Positions 8,114 to 16,909 are shown, counted from the first letter of the stretch. The stretch is 32,294 bases of DNA from Actinomycetota bacterium (GCA_016213575.1 JACRAB010000012.1:1-32294), one strand, 5' to 3'. The notes: generated by a model from the letters alone, not told the origin. A program made the numbers and translations.

Positions 8114-9391
8114 TCACGAAGCTCGAGCTGACGTGAACTTACCCGCCCCGCTCCCCTTCACCGGCCGCGGCCCGCGCAGCGCCAGCGGGACGGCGAGCAG
8201 CAGCGGGAGCGTGACGAGTGCGGTCGCCGCGGGCCGGCCTGCGGGGTCGGCGGCCAGCCCCCACAACAGGTACAGCCCGATGGCGAGCACCTCGGAGCCG
8301 AGGCCGGCCACGGACGTGACCGTGGCCCGGGCCGCACCGCGCACCACCGCCTGGATCCGCGCCTCCACGAGGACGACGGCCGCCTGGCCGAGCCCGTAGC
8401 CGAGACTGATCGCCACCCCGGCGGGAACGGTGGCGGCCAGGCAGCCGGCCGCGAGGAGGCCGAACGACCCCAGGCAGATCACGGCGAGCCGGCGGTCGGC
8501 ACCCGGCCGGGTCGCGGCCCACGCGCCGACGACCTGCGCCGCGCTGACGGCGAGCATGACGAGCGGGACGGCCCGCTCCGAGAAGCCCGTCGTGCGGGCC
8601 AGCAGCGGGAAGAACTCGTCGAGCGCGAGCGCCGCCCAGACGACCGACGCGAGCAGCACGGCCCGCCGGACCGGCGGGTGCGTCACGGCCTCCCGGACAC
8701 CGTCCCGGAGCATGCGCCACCAGGCGCGCCAGGGGTGCTCGAGGTCGTCGTCCGCCGCGTCGTCTGCGTCGTCGTCCTCGTCGTCCTCGTCGTCCTCGTC
8801 GTCGTCCACGTCGTCCGGCAGCGCGAGCGGTGCCCGCCGCCAGCCGGAGCCGGCCGGGTCCGGCAGCCGCAGCGCTGCGACCGCGAAGGCGAGGCAGACG
8901 ACGCTGCTCGCGAGCCCGACGAGCAGGTAGCCGCCGGCGGCGAGGAGCAGCGGGGCGCTCGCGGTGGCGAGCATCATGCCGACGAGGGAGGCGACGTGCG
9001 CGCGCCCGGCGACGCGCCGGTACTGCCCCTGCGCGCCGTGCACCGCGAGCGCGTCGTGGACGTGGGACTCGAGCGTCCCCGAGATGAGGCTCCCGCCGAG
9101 CGCCCAGAGCCCGAACCCGAGGAGGAACCCGGGGTAGGACGGCGCCACGACCCAGACCGCGAACCCGGCCGCCCGGACCACGCCCGCCACCGCGACGAGC
9201 CGGTGCCGGGCGATGACGTCCCCCCACGCACCGCTGGGGACCTCGAGCACGACGACGGCGAGCGACCACAGCGCGAACAGGCCGGCGATACCGGCGTCCG
9301 AGACCCCGGTATCGGCGAAGAGCAGCGCGTAGACCGGGTAGATCGGCATCGCGTCGTCGAGGCCGCTGACGAGGGCGTACCAACGGCCCAC
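8114..9391 (-). CDS. MFS-family exporter with a highly acidic central loop
   Basis: The 425-residue multi-span protein has about 12 hydrophobic segments. The first is 'YPVYALLFADTG', followed by the loop 2-3 motif 'VPSGAWGDVIARHRL', typical of major facilitator transporters. Between the two six-helix halves (about residues 194-222) lies a nearly pure Asp/Glu stretch with 'DDEDDEDDEDDD', encoded by a 9-base-type GAC/GAG repeat, in the expected cytoplasmic loop. The start is a GTG at 9391. SoxR sits directly downstream, so the likely role is efflux of a redox-cycling compound under SoxR control; that substrate is inference. The gene diverges from map across about 200 bases that must contain both promoters. 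Confidence 0.85.
   Translation of the reverse strand: MGRWYALVSGLDDAMPIYPVYALLFADTGVSDAGIAGLFALWSLAVVVLEVPSGAWGDVIARHRLVAVAGVVRAAGFAVWVVAPSYPGFLLGFGLWALGGSLISGTLESHVHDALAVHGAQGQYRRVAGRAHVASLVGMMLATASAPLLLAAGGYLLVGLASSVVCLAFAVAALRLPDPAGSGWRRAPLALPDDVDDDEDDEDDEDDDADDAADDDLEHPWRAWWRMLRDGVREAVTHPPVRRAVLLASVVWAALALDEFFPLLARTTGFSERAVPLVMLAVSAAQVVGAWAATRPGADRRLAVICLGSFGLLAAGCLAATVPAGVAISLGYGLGQAAVVLVEARIQAVVRGAARATVTSVAGLGSEVLAIGLYLLWGLAADPAGRPAATALVTLPLLLAVPLALRGPRPVKGSGAGKFTSARAS
8757..8815 (-). repeat. GAC/GAG triplet-rich repeat encoding the acidic loop of the MFS protein
   Basis: On the plus strand the sequence is built from repeating tcgtcctcg units, giving runs of Asp and Glu on the minus strand. 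It is low-complexity coding DNA, in frame and confined to the inter-domain loop. A shorter version of the same repeat occurs at the C-terminal end of the CNNM/CorC gene (about 13163-13190). Confidence 0.8.
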
Positions 9392-9593
9392 CCGGCGCGT
9401 CGCGCGCTCCGCGTGGGACCTCGGGGCAGCCGCCCGGCGGGAGGCTGCGGCACGTTCACTGGGTCAACCGGGCATGGCGCGGAGTCTAGGCAGTCCACCC
9501 GGGACGGGCGCGAGCGGTTTTCGGCGCGCCGCGGCAGCGCCGTCCGTCGGGGAGGATGGCCGGGACAGCTGTCGGCAGTGCGGAAGGCGTCCC

Positions 9594-10403
9594 ATGATCG
9601 AGCTCCTCAACCCCACCGAGCTGGCCCGGGCCCGCGAGTCGGGGGCCCTGGTCGCCGACATCCTGCGGACGCTGCGGAGCCGGACGACGGTCGGCACGAA
9701 CCTGCTGGACATCGACGACTGGGCCCGGGAGCTGATCCTCGGGGCGGGCGCGCAGTCGTGCTACGTCGACTACGAGCCGTCGTTCGGCCGCGGGCCGTTC
9801 GGCCACTGGATCTGCACGTCGGTCAACGACGCGGTGCTCCACGGGCTGCCGCACGACTACGCGCTGGCGGACGGCGACCTGCTGAGCCTCGACCTCGCCG
9901 TCTCCACCGGCGGGGTCGCCGCGGACTCCGCCGTGAGCTTCGTCGTCGGCACCGCACGGCCCGCCGGGAGCGTCGAGCTCGTCGAGACGACCGAGCGCGC
10001 CCTGCGCGCCGGGATCGCCGCCGCCGGCCCCGGGGCCCGGATCGGCGACGTCTCGCACGCCATCGGCGCCGTGCTCGCCGACGCCGGCTACCTCGTGAAC
10101 ACCGAGTTCGGCGGTCACGGCATCGGCTCGACGATGCACCAGGACCCGCACGTGCCGAACACCGGGCGGCCCGGCCGCGGCTACACGATGCGACCCGGGC
10201 TCATGCTGGCCCTCGAGCCGTGGGTCATGGCGGACACCGACCGGCTCGTCACCGACGCCGACGGCTGGACCCTGCGCAGCGCGACGGGCTGCCGGACGGC
10301 GCACAGCGAGCACACGATCGCCATCACCGAGGACGGCGCGGAGGTCCTCACCGGTCAGGCGCCGGCGGACCTCGCGCAGGCACGGCGGACGGCGCGCACG
10401 TAG
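9594..10403 (+). CDS. map: Type I methionine aminopeptidase
   Basis: The 269-residue enzyme removes the initiator methionine from new proteins in the cytoplasm. All catalytic positions are visible: His83 in 'VLHGLP', metal ligands Asp100 ('LSLDLA'), Asp111 ('AADSAVSF'), His175 ('GGHGIGSTMH'), Glu208 ('LALEPW') and Glu239 ('AHSEHT'). The start chosen is ATG 9594, giving MIELLNPTEL, with GGAAGG about 8 bases upstream. The longer ORF from 9474 adds an unconserved tail. It lacks the SH3-like N-terminal extension seen in MapB-type enzymes. This is probably an extra copy, since it is not next to secY/adk or infA. Its 3' end overlaps the convergent DUF1990 gene by 49 bases. Confidence 0.93.
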   Translation: MIELLNPTELARARESGALVADILRTLRSRTTVGTNLLDIDDWARELILGAGAQSCYVDYEPSFGRGPFGHWICTSVNDAVLHGLPHDYALADGDLLSLDLAVSTGGVAADSAVSFVVGTARPAGSVELVETTERALRAGIAAAGPGARIGDVSHAIGAVLADAGYLVNTEFGGHGIGSTMHQDPHVPNTGRPGRGYTMRPGLMLALEPWVMADTDRLVTDADGWTLRSATGCRTAHSEHTIAITEDGAEVLTGQAPADLAQARRTART

Positions 10404-10921
10404 GCCCGCGCGGCGACGGCCTGGAAGACCCGCACGAGCGGACCGACCGCGCGGGTGTACCAGCGTCCGGACCGGCTGAACGCGAGCACCGTCATCCGGA
10501 CCTCGCCGTCCGCCCCGAGCCGGGCGACGAAGGCCTCCTCCCCCGTCTCCGGGTGACCGGCGAGGGTGCCGTAGCCGAAGCCGCGCACCGTCGGCCCGTC
10601 GGCGACCCAGAGCACCCGGCAGGGCGCGGCGAGCCGGAAGGGGCCGATGCCGATCCCCGACACCGTGGTCACCCCGACGTCCGCGACGGGGGCGCTCGCC
10701 GTCACCGTGATCCCGGCGCCGCGGTGCATCGCCCAGCCGCGGATGCACTCCCCCGCCGCGTCGAGCGCGGCCGGCCCGGACCCGACGATCTCGCTGTGCC
10801 GCAGGTGGTTCCAGCCCGCCGGCAGCGGTGCGCCGTCGAGCGCGGCCGCCCGGGTGGCGCCGACGTCCGGGTAGCCCGGTTCCTCGCCGAGCGACCGTGC
10901 GAGCACTGCGTCGAGTCCCAT
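10355..10921 (-). CDS. DUF1990-family protein
   Basis: The 188-residue protein matches the DUF1990 pattern: 'GWNHLRHSE' near the N-terminus, 'AGECIRGWAMHRGAG', 'CRVLWV', 'GFGYGTLAGHPETGEEAF', and a C-terminal 'AFSRSGRWYTR' with 'PLVRVFQ'. Function is unknown; the fold is predicted in the literature to resemble small ligand-binding domains, without an assigned ligand. ATG 10921 is chosen because AAGGAG lies 6 bases upstream. The longer ORF would add 'MDTTTTTTTKERRP', translated from the GTC/GTG-rich spacer that contains that RBS. It follows the YndJ-like gene closely on the same strand, a pairing I recall from other actinobacteria, which suggests a shared role. Confidence 0.8.
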   Translation of the reverse strand: MGLDAVLARSLGEEPGYPDVGATRAAALDGAPLPAGWNHLRHSEIVGSGPAALDAAGECIRGWAMHRGAGITVTASAPVADVGVTTVSGIGIGPFRLAAPCRVLWVADGPTVRGFGYGTLAGHPETGEEAFVARLGADGEVRMTVLAFSRSGRWYTRAVGPLVRVFQAVAARAYVRAVRRACARSAGA

Positions 10922-10994
10922 CGGTCGTCGCTCCTTCGTCGTGGTGGTCGTGGTGGTGTCCATGGTCGTGTGTGCGGTCGTGGTGCCGTCGTCG

Positions 10995-11929
10995 TCACAG
11001 CGGTCGCGCCCCGAGCCGGCGCCAGGCGAGGACGGCGCACAGCGCGAACCCGAGCGCGTTGGTCACCCCGTGGGTGGCCGCCATCCACGTGATCGACGGG
11101 TGCGGCAGGCCGGTCGCCTCCCCGAGCGCCCAGCTGAGCGCGAGCACCATCGTCGCGGCGAGCACGGCGGAGGACGCCGCGAGCAGGCCCCGGGTGACCC
11201 GGTCCGGGCTGTGCGGCCTGACGTCACGCCACGTGAGCCAGCCCGCCGCCCACATCCCTGCGGTGAGGACGGCGGCCCCGGCGAGCTCGACCTCGTCGCC
11301 GACGAAGAAGCCGAGCAGCACCAGGAGCGTGCCGCCCGGGACGCACAGCGCGGCCGTCGTCCCGAGCGCTCCGGCGGCCGTGGCACGGGCGACGAGACCG
11401 GCGACGAGCGCGGCCGCGAAACCCGCGACGTGGAAGTGCGCGACGGTGAGCGCGAGGATCGACAGCCGGAACCCGAACAGCCGCACGCCGGCCCGTTCGG
11501 CGACGAGCGCGAGCGCCCCGACCACCGGTGTCGCGAGCGCCGTCCACACGGCCACCTCGACGACCCACCGTCGCTGCCCCACCCCCGCCGTCCTCTGGTG
11601 GGTTACGGACCCCGAACCTTCGGTGTGAGGTGCACGACCCGCCAGAGGACGGGCTGCGGCGGTGCTGGTGGCCCGCAGCGAGGGGGCGAGGTAGGTCCAG
11701 GCCCGGACGGCGGCGACGCCGGCGAGCGCCGCGGTGAGCGCGAGGTACGGGACGGCGAGCACGGCGGCGACGATCCCGCGCGGCAGCCACTGCGCGACCG
11801 CCGCGACGACCGCCGGCCCGAGCCAGACCCGGCGCAGCGCCTCGACCCCGCGCCCGCCGACGAGCCGCAGCCCGAGCGGGCGATCCCGAGCATCGCGACC
11901 ATGACGACGACCCGCACGAGAGTCAGCAC
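10995..11929 (-). pseudogene. YndJ-like integral membrane protein gene with a single-base frameshift
   Basis: The C-terminal 255 codons (10995-11762 in the track) form a seven-helix-type membrane protein ('LSILALTVAHFHVAGFAAAL', 'ITWMAATHGVTNALGFALCA'), which I recognise as YndJ-like. The same frame continues coherently upstream as 'LRRVWLGPAVVAAVAQWLPRG', but then loses sense. The missing N-terminus, 'VLTLVRVVVMVAMLGIA', is in the next frame, starting at GTG 11929 with a GGGGGTGG stretch upstream. The frames join if one C is restored in the CCC run at about 11878-11880 (plus strand ggg), giving '...MLGIAPLGLRLV'. It could be a real inactivating mutation or an assembly error. Precedes DUF1990 on the same strand. 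The full protein would be about 311 residues. Confidence 0.7.
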
Positions 11930-12037
11930 GTCACCACCCCCGTACCGATCATCGACCGCCTCGCCGCCGTCGGCGCGTCGACCGCTGGTGAGGCCGACCA
12001 CACCGCCGCGGCCGGCCGGCGGGCAGGCCGTCGCGGG

Positions 12038-13156
12038 TCAGAACCCCAGGCGCTGCAGCTGCTTCGGGTCGCGCTGCCAGTCCTTGGCGACCTTGACGCG
12101 CAGGTCGAGGTGGATCCGCTGGCCGAGCAGGGCCTCGATGCCGGCGCGGGCCCGGGTGCCGACGTCCTTGAGCCGGGCGCCGCCCTTGCCGATGACGATC
12201 GACTTCTGCGAGTCGCGCTCGACGTAGACGTGCACGTAGACGTCGAGCAGCGGGTCGTCGGCGGGGCGGCCCTCGCGGGGGTTCATCTCCTCGACGACGA
12301 CGGCGAGGCTGTGCGGCAGCTCGTCGCGGACCCCTTCGAGGGCGGCCTCGCGGACCAGCTCGGCGATCATGACGATCTCCGGCTCGTCGGTGAGGTCGCC
12401 GTCCGGGTAGAGCGGCGGACCGTCGGGCAGGTGGCTCACGAGGACGTCGGTGAGCCGGTCGACCTGGAAGCCCTCGAGCGCGGACACCGGGACGATGTCG
12501 TCGGCGTCGACGAGCCGGGACACCGCGAGGAGCTGCTCGGCGACGACCTGGCTCTGGACGGCGTCCGTCTTGGTGACGATCGCGACGACCGGGCGCTTGC
12601 GGCGCAGCTTGCGCAGCTCCGCGAGCTCGGCGGCGATGAACTTGTCGCCGGGCCCGACGGCCTGGTCGGCGGCGATGCAGAAGCCGATGACGTCGACCTC
12701 GAGGAGCGTCTCCCGGACGAGGTCGTTGAGCCGCTCGCCGAGCAGGGTCCGCGGCTTGTGCAGACCGGGGGTGTCGACGAGCACGAGCTGGGAGTCCGGG
12801 CGGTGCACGATGCCACGGATCGTGTGCCGGGTCGTCTGCGGCCGGCTCGACGTGATCGCGACCTTCTCGCCGACGAGCGCGTTCGTCAGCGTCGACTTGC
12901 CGGCGTTCGGCCGGCCGACGAGGCACGCGAAGCCGGAGCGGAACGCGGGAAGCGTTGCGTCCGTGGGGGTCTGGCCGGGCTCGAGGCGGCCGATGTCCCG
13001 GCCCGTCGTCCGCTTGCCGGTGCGCCCGTACGTCGCGCCGTCCCGCTCGCCGCTGCCTGCGGCGTGCGACGGCTTGCCCGACCGCCCGGAGGCGCCGCCC
13101 GGGCGCCCGCCGCCCTTGCGGCCGGCACCGCCGCCCTTGTTCTCGCCCTTGCTCAT
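12038..13156 (-). CDS. era: GTPase Era with an unusual basic N-terminal extension
   Basis: The 372-residue ribosome-assembly GTPase binds the 3' end of 16S rRNA during 30S maturation. The G domain begins at about residue 72: G1 'GRPNAGKST' (81-89), 'RPQTTRHTIRG' switch region, G3 'DTPG' (128-131), G4 'TKTD' (195-198), and 'SALEG'. The C-terminal KH domain shows 'SIVIGKGGARLKDVG'. The first 70 residues are a Gly/Arg/Lys/Ser-rich, likely disordered tail absent from standard Era of about 300 residues. The ATG overlaps the CNNM stop (ATGA) and has a GAGGAG-type RBS, and no in-frame GTG or ATG precedes the G domain, so the tail appears genuine. It ends the conserved phoH-ybeY-CNNM-era run; the usual downstream recO is not here. 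Confidence 0.95.
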   Translation of the reverse strand: MSKGENKGGGAGRKGGGRPGGASGRSGKPSHAAGSGERDGATYGRTGKRTTGRDIGRLEPGQTPTDATLPAFRSGFACLVGRPNAGKSTLTNALVGEKVAITSSRPQTTRHTIRGIVHRPDSQLVLVDTPGLHKPRTLLGERLNDLVRETLLEVDVIGFCIAADQAVGPGDKFIAAELAELRKLRRKRPVVAIVTKTDAVQSQVVAEQLLAVSRLVDADDIVPVSALEGFQVDRLTDVLVSHLPDGPPLYPDGDLTDEPEIVMIAELVREAALEGVRDELPHSLAVVVEEMNPREGRPADDPLLDVYVHVYVERDSQKSIVIGKGGARLKDVGTRARAGIEALLGQRIHLDLRVKVAKDWQRDPKQLQRLGF

Positions 13157-14457
13157 CGGTCGCGCTCCTCGTCGTCCTCGTCGTCCTCGACGGTCGGGTC
13201 GCGGCGCACGAGCACCGTCGCGAGCTGGTTGCGGCGTCCCTCGAAGCGGTCGGCCACGAGCTCGAGGCCGTCGACGCGCGCCGTCGCCCCGGCGATCGGC
13301 ACCCGGCCGAGCGCCTTGGCGAGCAGACCGCCGACGGTGTCGACCTCGTCGTCCTCGAGGTCGAGGCCGAAGAGGTCGCCGACCTCCTCGATGTGCACCC
13401 GCGAGCGCACCCGGAACGCGCCGTCGCCGAGGTCCTCGACGTCCGGCTCGTCCCGGTCGTACTCGTCGGCGATGTCGCCGACGATCTCCTCGACGAGGTC
13501 CTCGAGGGTGACGATCCCCGCGGTGCCGCCGTACTCGTCGACGACGACCGCGACGTGCCCGGCGTCCCGCTGCATCTCGCGGAGCAGGTCGTCGACGGGC
13601 TTGCTGTCGGGCACGAAGAGCGGGTCGCGCATGACCTTCTCGACCGTCTCCCCCGCGGCGACGTCCGGCCGCTCGTGGAGCCGGCGGGCGACGTCCTTGA
13701 GGTAGATGATCCCGCGGACGTCGTCCAGGCCGTCGCCGACGACCGGCACCCGGGAGAACCCGGACCGCAGGAACAGCGACATCGCGGCGCGCAGGCTCGT
13801 GCCGTGGTCGACGGAGACGAGCGCGGTCCGGGGCACCATGACCTCGCGGGTCAGGGTGTCGCCGAGCTCGAAGACGGAGTGGATCATCTCCCGCTCGTCG
13901 GCCTCGATGACCTTGCTCTCGCCGGCCATGTCGACGAGCTCGCGCAGCTCGGCCTCCGACGCGAACGGGCCGTCGCGGAACCCCTTGCCCGGAGTGAGGA
14001 CGTTGCCGAGCAGCACGAGCAGCCGGGCGACCGGGCCGAGCACCCGGGCCAGCGCGCGCAGCACGGGTGCGGCGACGAGGCCGACCCGGTCGGCGTGCTG
14101 CCGGCCGAGGGTGCGCGGGCCGACCTCGACGAGCACGAACGAGGCCGCGGTCGCCGTCCCGATCGTCGCGAGCGCCGCCTGCCAGCGGGTGGGCAGCAGC
14201 GCCAGGTAGAGCACGAGGATGCACGCGCCCGTGCTCGTGATCGCGAGGATGCGCAGGAACGCCGAGACGGACAGCGTCGGCGCCGGGTCGGCGGCGACCC
14301 GGACGAGGGCCGCCGCGCCGCGGTGCCCCTCGTCCTGCAGGTCGGCGGCGCGCCCGCGGGACACCCGGGACAGGGCCGCCTCGGAGGCTGCGAGGCGCGC
14401 GGCGACGAGGACGAGGACGACGCAGAGGACGACGAGGCGGACGGTGGGGGTGCTCAC
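13153..14457 (-). CDS. CNNM/CorC-type membrane protein with CBS pair and CorC_HlyC domain
   Basis: The 434-residue protein has about four N-terminal membrane segments (residues 8-25, 65-90, 95-115 and 135-155, with 'SEAALSRVSRGRA'). A helical 'ADEREMIHSVFELGD' linker leads to a CBS-domain pair ('VMVPRTALVSVD', 'GIIYLKDVARR', 'VVVDEYGGTAGIVTLEDLVEEIVGDI'), then a CorC_HlyC domain about residues 345-420. Relatives are linked to magnesium or cobalt efflux and membrane integrity; hemolysin annotations for this family are historic. The C-terminus is an acidic 'EDDEDDEERDR' tail. GTG start. It lies 10 bases after ybeY and overlaps era by 4 bases, so all three are one operon. Ion specificity cannot be read from the sequence. 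Confidence 0.9.
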   Translation of the reverse strand: MSTPTVRLVVLCVVLVLVAARLAASEAALSRVSRGRAADLQDEGHRGAAALVRVAADPAPTLSVSAFLRILAITSTGACILVLYLALLPTRWQAALATIGTATAASFVLVEVGPRTLGRQHADRVGLVAAPVLRALARVLGPVARLLVLLGNVLTPGKGFRDGPFASEAELRELVDMAGESKVIEADEREMIHSVFELGDTLTREVMVPRTALVSVDHGTSLRAAMSLFLRSGFSRVPVVGDGLDDVRGIIYLKDVARRLHERPDVAAGETVEKVMRDPLFVPDSKPVDDLLREMQRDAGHVAVVVDEYGGTAGIVTLEDLVEEIVGDIADEYDRDEPDVEDLGDGAFRVRSRVHIEEVGDLFGLDLEDDEVDTVGGLLAKALGRVPIAGATARVDGLELVADRFEGRRNQLATVLVRRDPTVEDDEDDEERDR

Positions 14458-14467
14458 GGCCGGGTGC

Positions 14468-14929
14468 TCACCGTCGTCCGCGCGTCGCGAGGAAGGTGAG
14501 GAGGAGCCGCCGCTGGAGGGCGAACATCTCCTTCTCCTCGTCCGGCTCGGCGTGGTCGTAGCCGAGCAGGTGGAGGATCCCGTGGGTCGTCAGCAGGAGC
14601 AGCTCCTCCTGCGTCGTGTGCCCGGCGGTCTCCGCCTGCTTGGCCGCGACCTGCGGGCAGAGCACGACGTCGCCGAGCAGCCCCGCGGGCGACTCCGCCT
14701 CGTCGCTGCCCGGGCGCAGCTCGTCCATCGGGAACGACAGCACGTCCGTCGGGCCGGGCTCGTCCATCCACTGCACGTGGAGCTGCTCCATCGCGGCCTC
14801 GTCGACGAGGATGACGCTCAGCTCGGCCTGCGGGTGCACCCGCATCTCGGCGAGGACGTGCCGGGACAGCGCGACGATCTCCGTCTCGTCGACGGCGACG
14901 CCGGTCTCGTTGTTGACCTCGATACTCAC
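14468..14929 (-). CDS. ybeY: rRNA maturation endoribonuclease YbeY
   Basis: The 153-residue protein carries the hallmark zinc site [11 protein letters not shown] (His116, His120, His126) and the upstream '[10 protein letters not shown]' motif of the UPF0054 family. YbeY helps 16S rRNA 3'-end processing and 70S quality control. The length is typical. GTG start at 14929. It follows phoH after about 80 bases and precedes the CNNM gene by 10 bases, the standard actinobacterial order phoH-ybeY-CNNM-era, so its product and Era probably act on the same 30S precursor. Confidence 0.96.
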   Translation of the reverse strand: MSIEVNNETGVAVDETEIVALSRHVLAEMRVHPQAELSVILVDEAAMEQLHVQWMDEPGPTDVLSFPMDELRPGSDEAESPAGLLGDVVLCPQVAAKQAETAGHTTQEELLLLTTHGILHLLGYDHAEPDEEKEMFALQRRLLLTFLATRGRR

Positions 14930-15010
14930 GCGGGGATGCTCACAGTTCTCGGGGGCCGGCGTCGCGGACGACGCGCGGGAAGGGCTCGCAGAGGCGGACC
15001 GGGCACGGCG

Positions 15011-16114
15011 TCAGCGCCGGTCCCGTCGCCGGCCGCTGACGTCCGGACGCCCCGCCGGGCGCGGCCCGGGGGCCGCCGGGGCGCTCGCCTGGCGGGCGTC
15101 GTCCCAGCGCGAGTAGGCGTCGACGATGTCGCTGACGAGCCGGTGCCGGACGACGTCCGCGCTCGTCAGGGAGCTGAAGCTGACGTCCTCGATGCCGTCG
15201 AGGATGTCCTGGACGACGCGCAGGCCGGACTGCGTGCCCGACGGGAGGTCGACCTGGGTGACGTCGCCGGTGACGACCATCTTCGAGCCGAAGCCGAGCC
15301 GGGTGAGGAACATCTTCATCTGCTCGGGCGAGGTGTTCTGCGCCTCGTCGAGGATGTTGAAGGCGTCGGTGAGGGAGCGGCCGCGCATGAACGCCAGCGG
15401 CGCGACCTCGATCGTCCCGGCGGCCATGAGGCGCGGGATCGACTCCGGGTCGACCATGTCGTGCAGGGCGTCGTAGAGCGGGCGCAGGTAGGGGTCGATC
15501 TTGTCCGTGAGGGTGCCCGGCAGGAAGCCCAGCCGCTCACCGGCCTCGACGGCGGGCCGGGTGAGGATGATCCGGCTGACCCGCTTGGCCTGCAGCGCCT
15601 GGACGGCCTTCGCCATGGCGAGGTAGGTCTTGCCGGTGCCGGCCGGGCCGATCCCGAAGACGATCGTGTGCTCGTCGATCGCGTCGACGTAGTGCTTCTG
15701 GTTCAGCGTCTTGGGCCGGATCGTGCGGCCGCGGTTGCTGAGGATGTTCAGCGTGAGGACGTCGGCCGGGCGCTCGCTCGTCTGCTGCCGGAGCATGCCG
15801 ACGGAGCGCTCCACGGCGTCCGCGGTGAGCGGCTGGCCGCTCGCGACCACCGTGACGAGCTCGTCGAAGAGCCGCTCGACGAGGGCGACCTCGCCGAACG
15901 GGCCGTTGATCGTGATCTCGTTGCCACGGACGTGGATGTCGGCCAGCGCGAAGGAGTGCTCGACGGCGCGCAGGATCTCGTCACGGGCGCCGAGCAGGCT
16001 CACCATCGCCACCTCGGGCGGGACGACGATCCGGTGCACGGCTCCCTGGGTGGGCTGCCGGCGCTCGGCCGGGGAACGCCCTGCGGGGTTCTGGTCTGCT
16101 GTCTGGTCTGACAT
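15011..16114 (-). CDS. phoH: PhoH-family ATPase (PhoH-like/YbeZ)
   Basis: The 367-residue cytoplasmic ATPase has a KH-like N-terminal portion (about residues 27-110) and a RecA-like PhoH domain. Walker A is '[10 protein letters not shown]' (154-163), Walker B is 'FNILDEAQN' (252-260), and there is a downstream '[12 protein letters not shown]' sensor motif. YbeZ proteins partner YbeY in RNA metabolism, which fits the next gene. The C-terminal 30 residues are Pro/Arg/Ala-rich ('GRRRDRR') and probably disordered. The start at ATG 16114 gives MSDQTADQ; no strong RBS is seen, so the exact start is less sure. HIT lies upstream on the same strand across a 177-base gap. Confidence 0.94.
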   Translation of the reverse strand: MSDQTADQNPAGRSPAERRQPTQGAVHRIVVPPEVAMVSLLGARDEILRAVEHSFALADIHVRGNEITINGPFGEVALVERLFDELVTVVASGQPLTADAVERSVGMLRQQTSERPADVLTLNILSNRGRTIRPKTLNQKHYVDAIDEHTIVFGIGPAGTGKTYLAMAKAVQALQAKRVSRIILTRPAVEAGERLGFLPGTLTDKIDPYLRPLYDALHDMVDPESIPRLMAAGTIEVAPLAFMRGRSLTDAFNILDEAQNTSPEQMKMFLTRLGFGSKMVVTGDVTQVDLPSGTQSGLRVVQDILDGIEDVSFSSLTSADVVRHRLVSDIVDAYSRWDDARQASAPAAPGPRPAGRPDVSGRRRDRR

Positions 16115-16291
16115 GAGTGGCGGGAGCCGACCACCCTTCGCTCTCGTGACGATCGCTGACGTGCCGTCGTCGGTACCCGGTCGGTACCCCCGGCGGCTGC
16201 GACCATGCTAACCGGCGGTGCCGACAGCACGCCGGTGAGAATCGGGCGGACCGGACCGTTCGCCGTCCGGTCACCGGTGCGGGCGGGACCG

Positions 16292-16666
16292 TCAGCCCGG
16301 CGGCCAGGTGAACGAGCGGCCGGCGAGCACGTGCCCGTGGACGTGGAACACCGACTGCCCGACCTCGGCCCCGGTGTTGAAGACGAGCCGGTACGGCCCG
16401 CCCGCCTCCGCCGCCGCGATCCGGGAGGCGAGCGCGACGAGCTCGGCGAGCGCCGCGGGGTCGGCCGCGGCGATCGCGGTGACGTCCCGGTGGTGCTCGA
16501 GCGGGATGACGAGGACGTGGGTCGGCGCCTTCGGGTCGATGTCACGGAACGCCAGGACGCGCTCGCCCCGCTCGACGACGGTCGCCGGGATCTCGCCCGC
16601 GACGATGCGGCAGAACAGGCAGTCGGCGGGGGCGCCGGCCGGGGCGCTCGTGGGGTCGGTGCTCAC
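16292..16666 (-). CDS. HIT-family nucleotide hydrolase/transferase (HINT-like)
   Basis: The 124-residue protein begins near 'DCLFCRIVAGEIPA', a Zn-binding-type CxxC start seen in HINT proteins, and ends with the histidine triad 'SVFHVHGHVLAG' (His-phi-His-phi-His-phi pattern). Such enzymes hydrolyse purine nucleoside phosphoramidates. GTG 16666 is chosen because the frame upstream runs into non-conserved sequence. The gene lies between rsmE and phoH in the minus-strand chain, its usual place in actinobacteria, but is here separated from rsmE by the inserted sigma/GerMN pair. Confidence 0.93.
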   Translation of the reverse strand: MSTDPTSAPAGAPADCLFCRIVAGEIPATVVERGERVLAFRDIDPKAPTHVLVIPLEHHRDVTAIAAADPAALAELVALASRIAAAEAGGPYRLVFNTGAEVGQSVFHVHGHVLAGRSFTWPPG

Positions 16667-16909
16667 GGTCCGTGAGCGTAGTGCGAACCCCGCGCGGGTG
16701 TGGAGATGGTGTGCGGATGACCGCACTGCGTGCCATCGCGTGGACCGCGGGTGCTCTGTGCGGGTAGAAACGAGACGCACGTTCGGTCGTGTCAACCCGG
16801 GGGCGGGGCAGGGCGTCCTCTGGTCATGACGATGGCCGCAGGCACGGCGGACGTCCTCCGGTGGGCGGGGGGCGCCGTCGTCGGGACGACGAGCTGGAGG
16901 GAGGGGGCC

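Noticed and set aside
8103-8145. Possible SoxR/MerR operator: partial dyad AAGTTCACG...CTCGAGCTT before soxR
   Set aside because: It lies partly in the MFS 3' coding end and matches at only about 6 of 9 positions per arm, with the wrong spacing for a SoxR box.
10922-10963. N-terminal extension 'MDTTTTTTTKERRP' of the DUF1990 protein
   Set aside because: It is translated from GTC/GTG-rich spacer DNA, and the true RBS AAGGAG lies inside it, just before ATG 10921.
13163-13190. CRISPR-like or tandem-repeat array in the CNNM 3' end
   Set aside because: It is only the GAC/GAG-rich coding of the acidic C-terminal tail, without spacers.
12110-13705. Plus-strand frame of 531 codons over era and the CNNM gene
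   Set aside because: It is a shadow of era and CNNM; it has no recognisable motif and its composition mirrors the antisense of their codons.
16760-16800. GAAAC-N16/17-GTGTC pattern upstream of the sigma factor gene, as an autoregulated ECF promoter
   Set aside because: The -35 is off consensus, and such partial matches are frequent in this base composition; without transcript data it is not reported as a feature.
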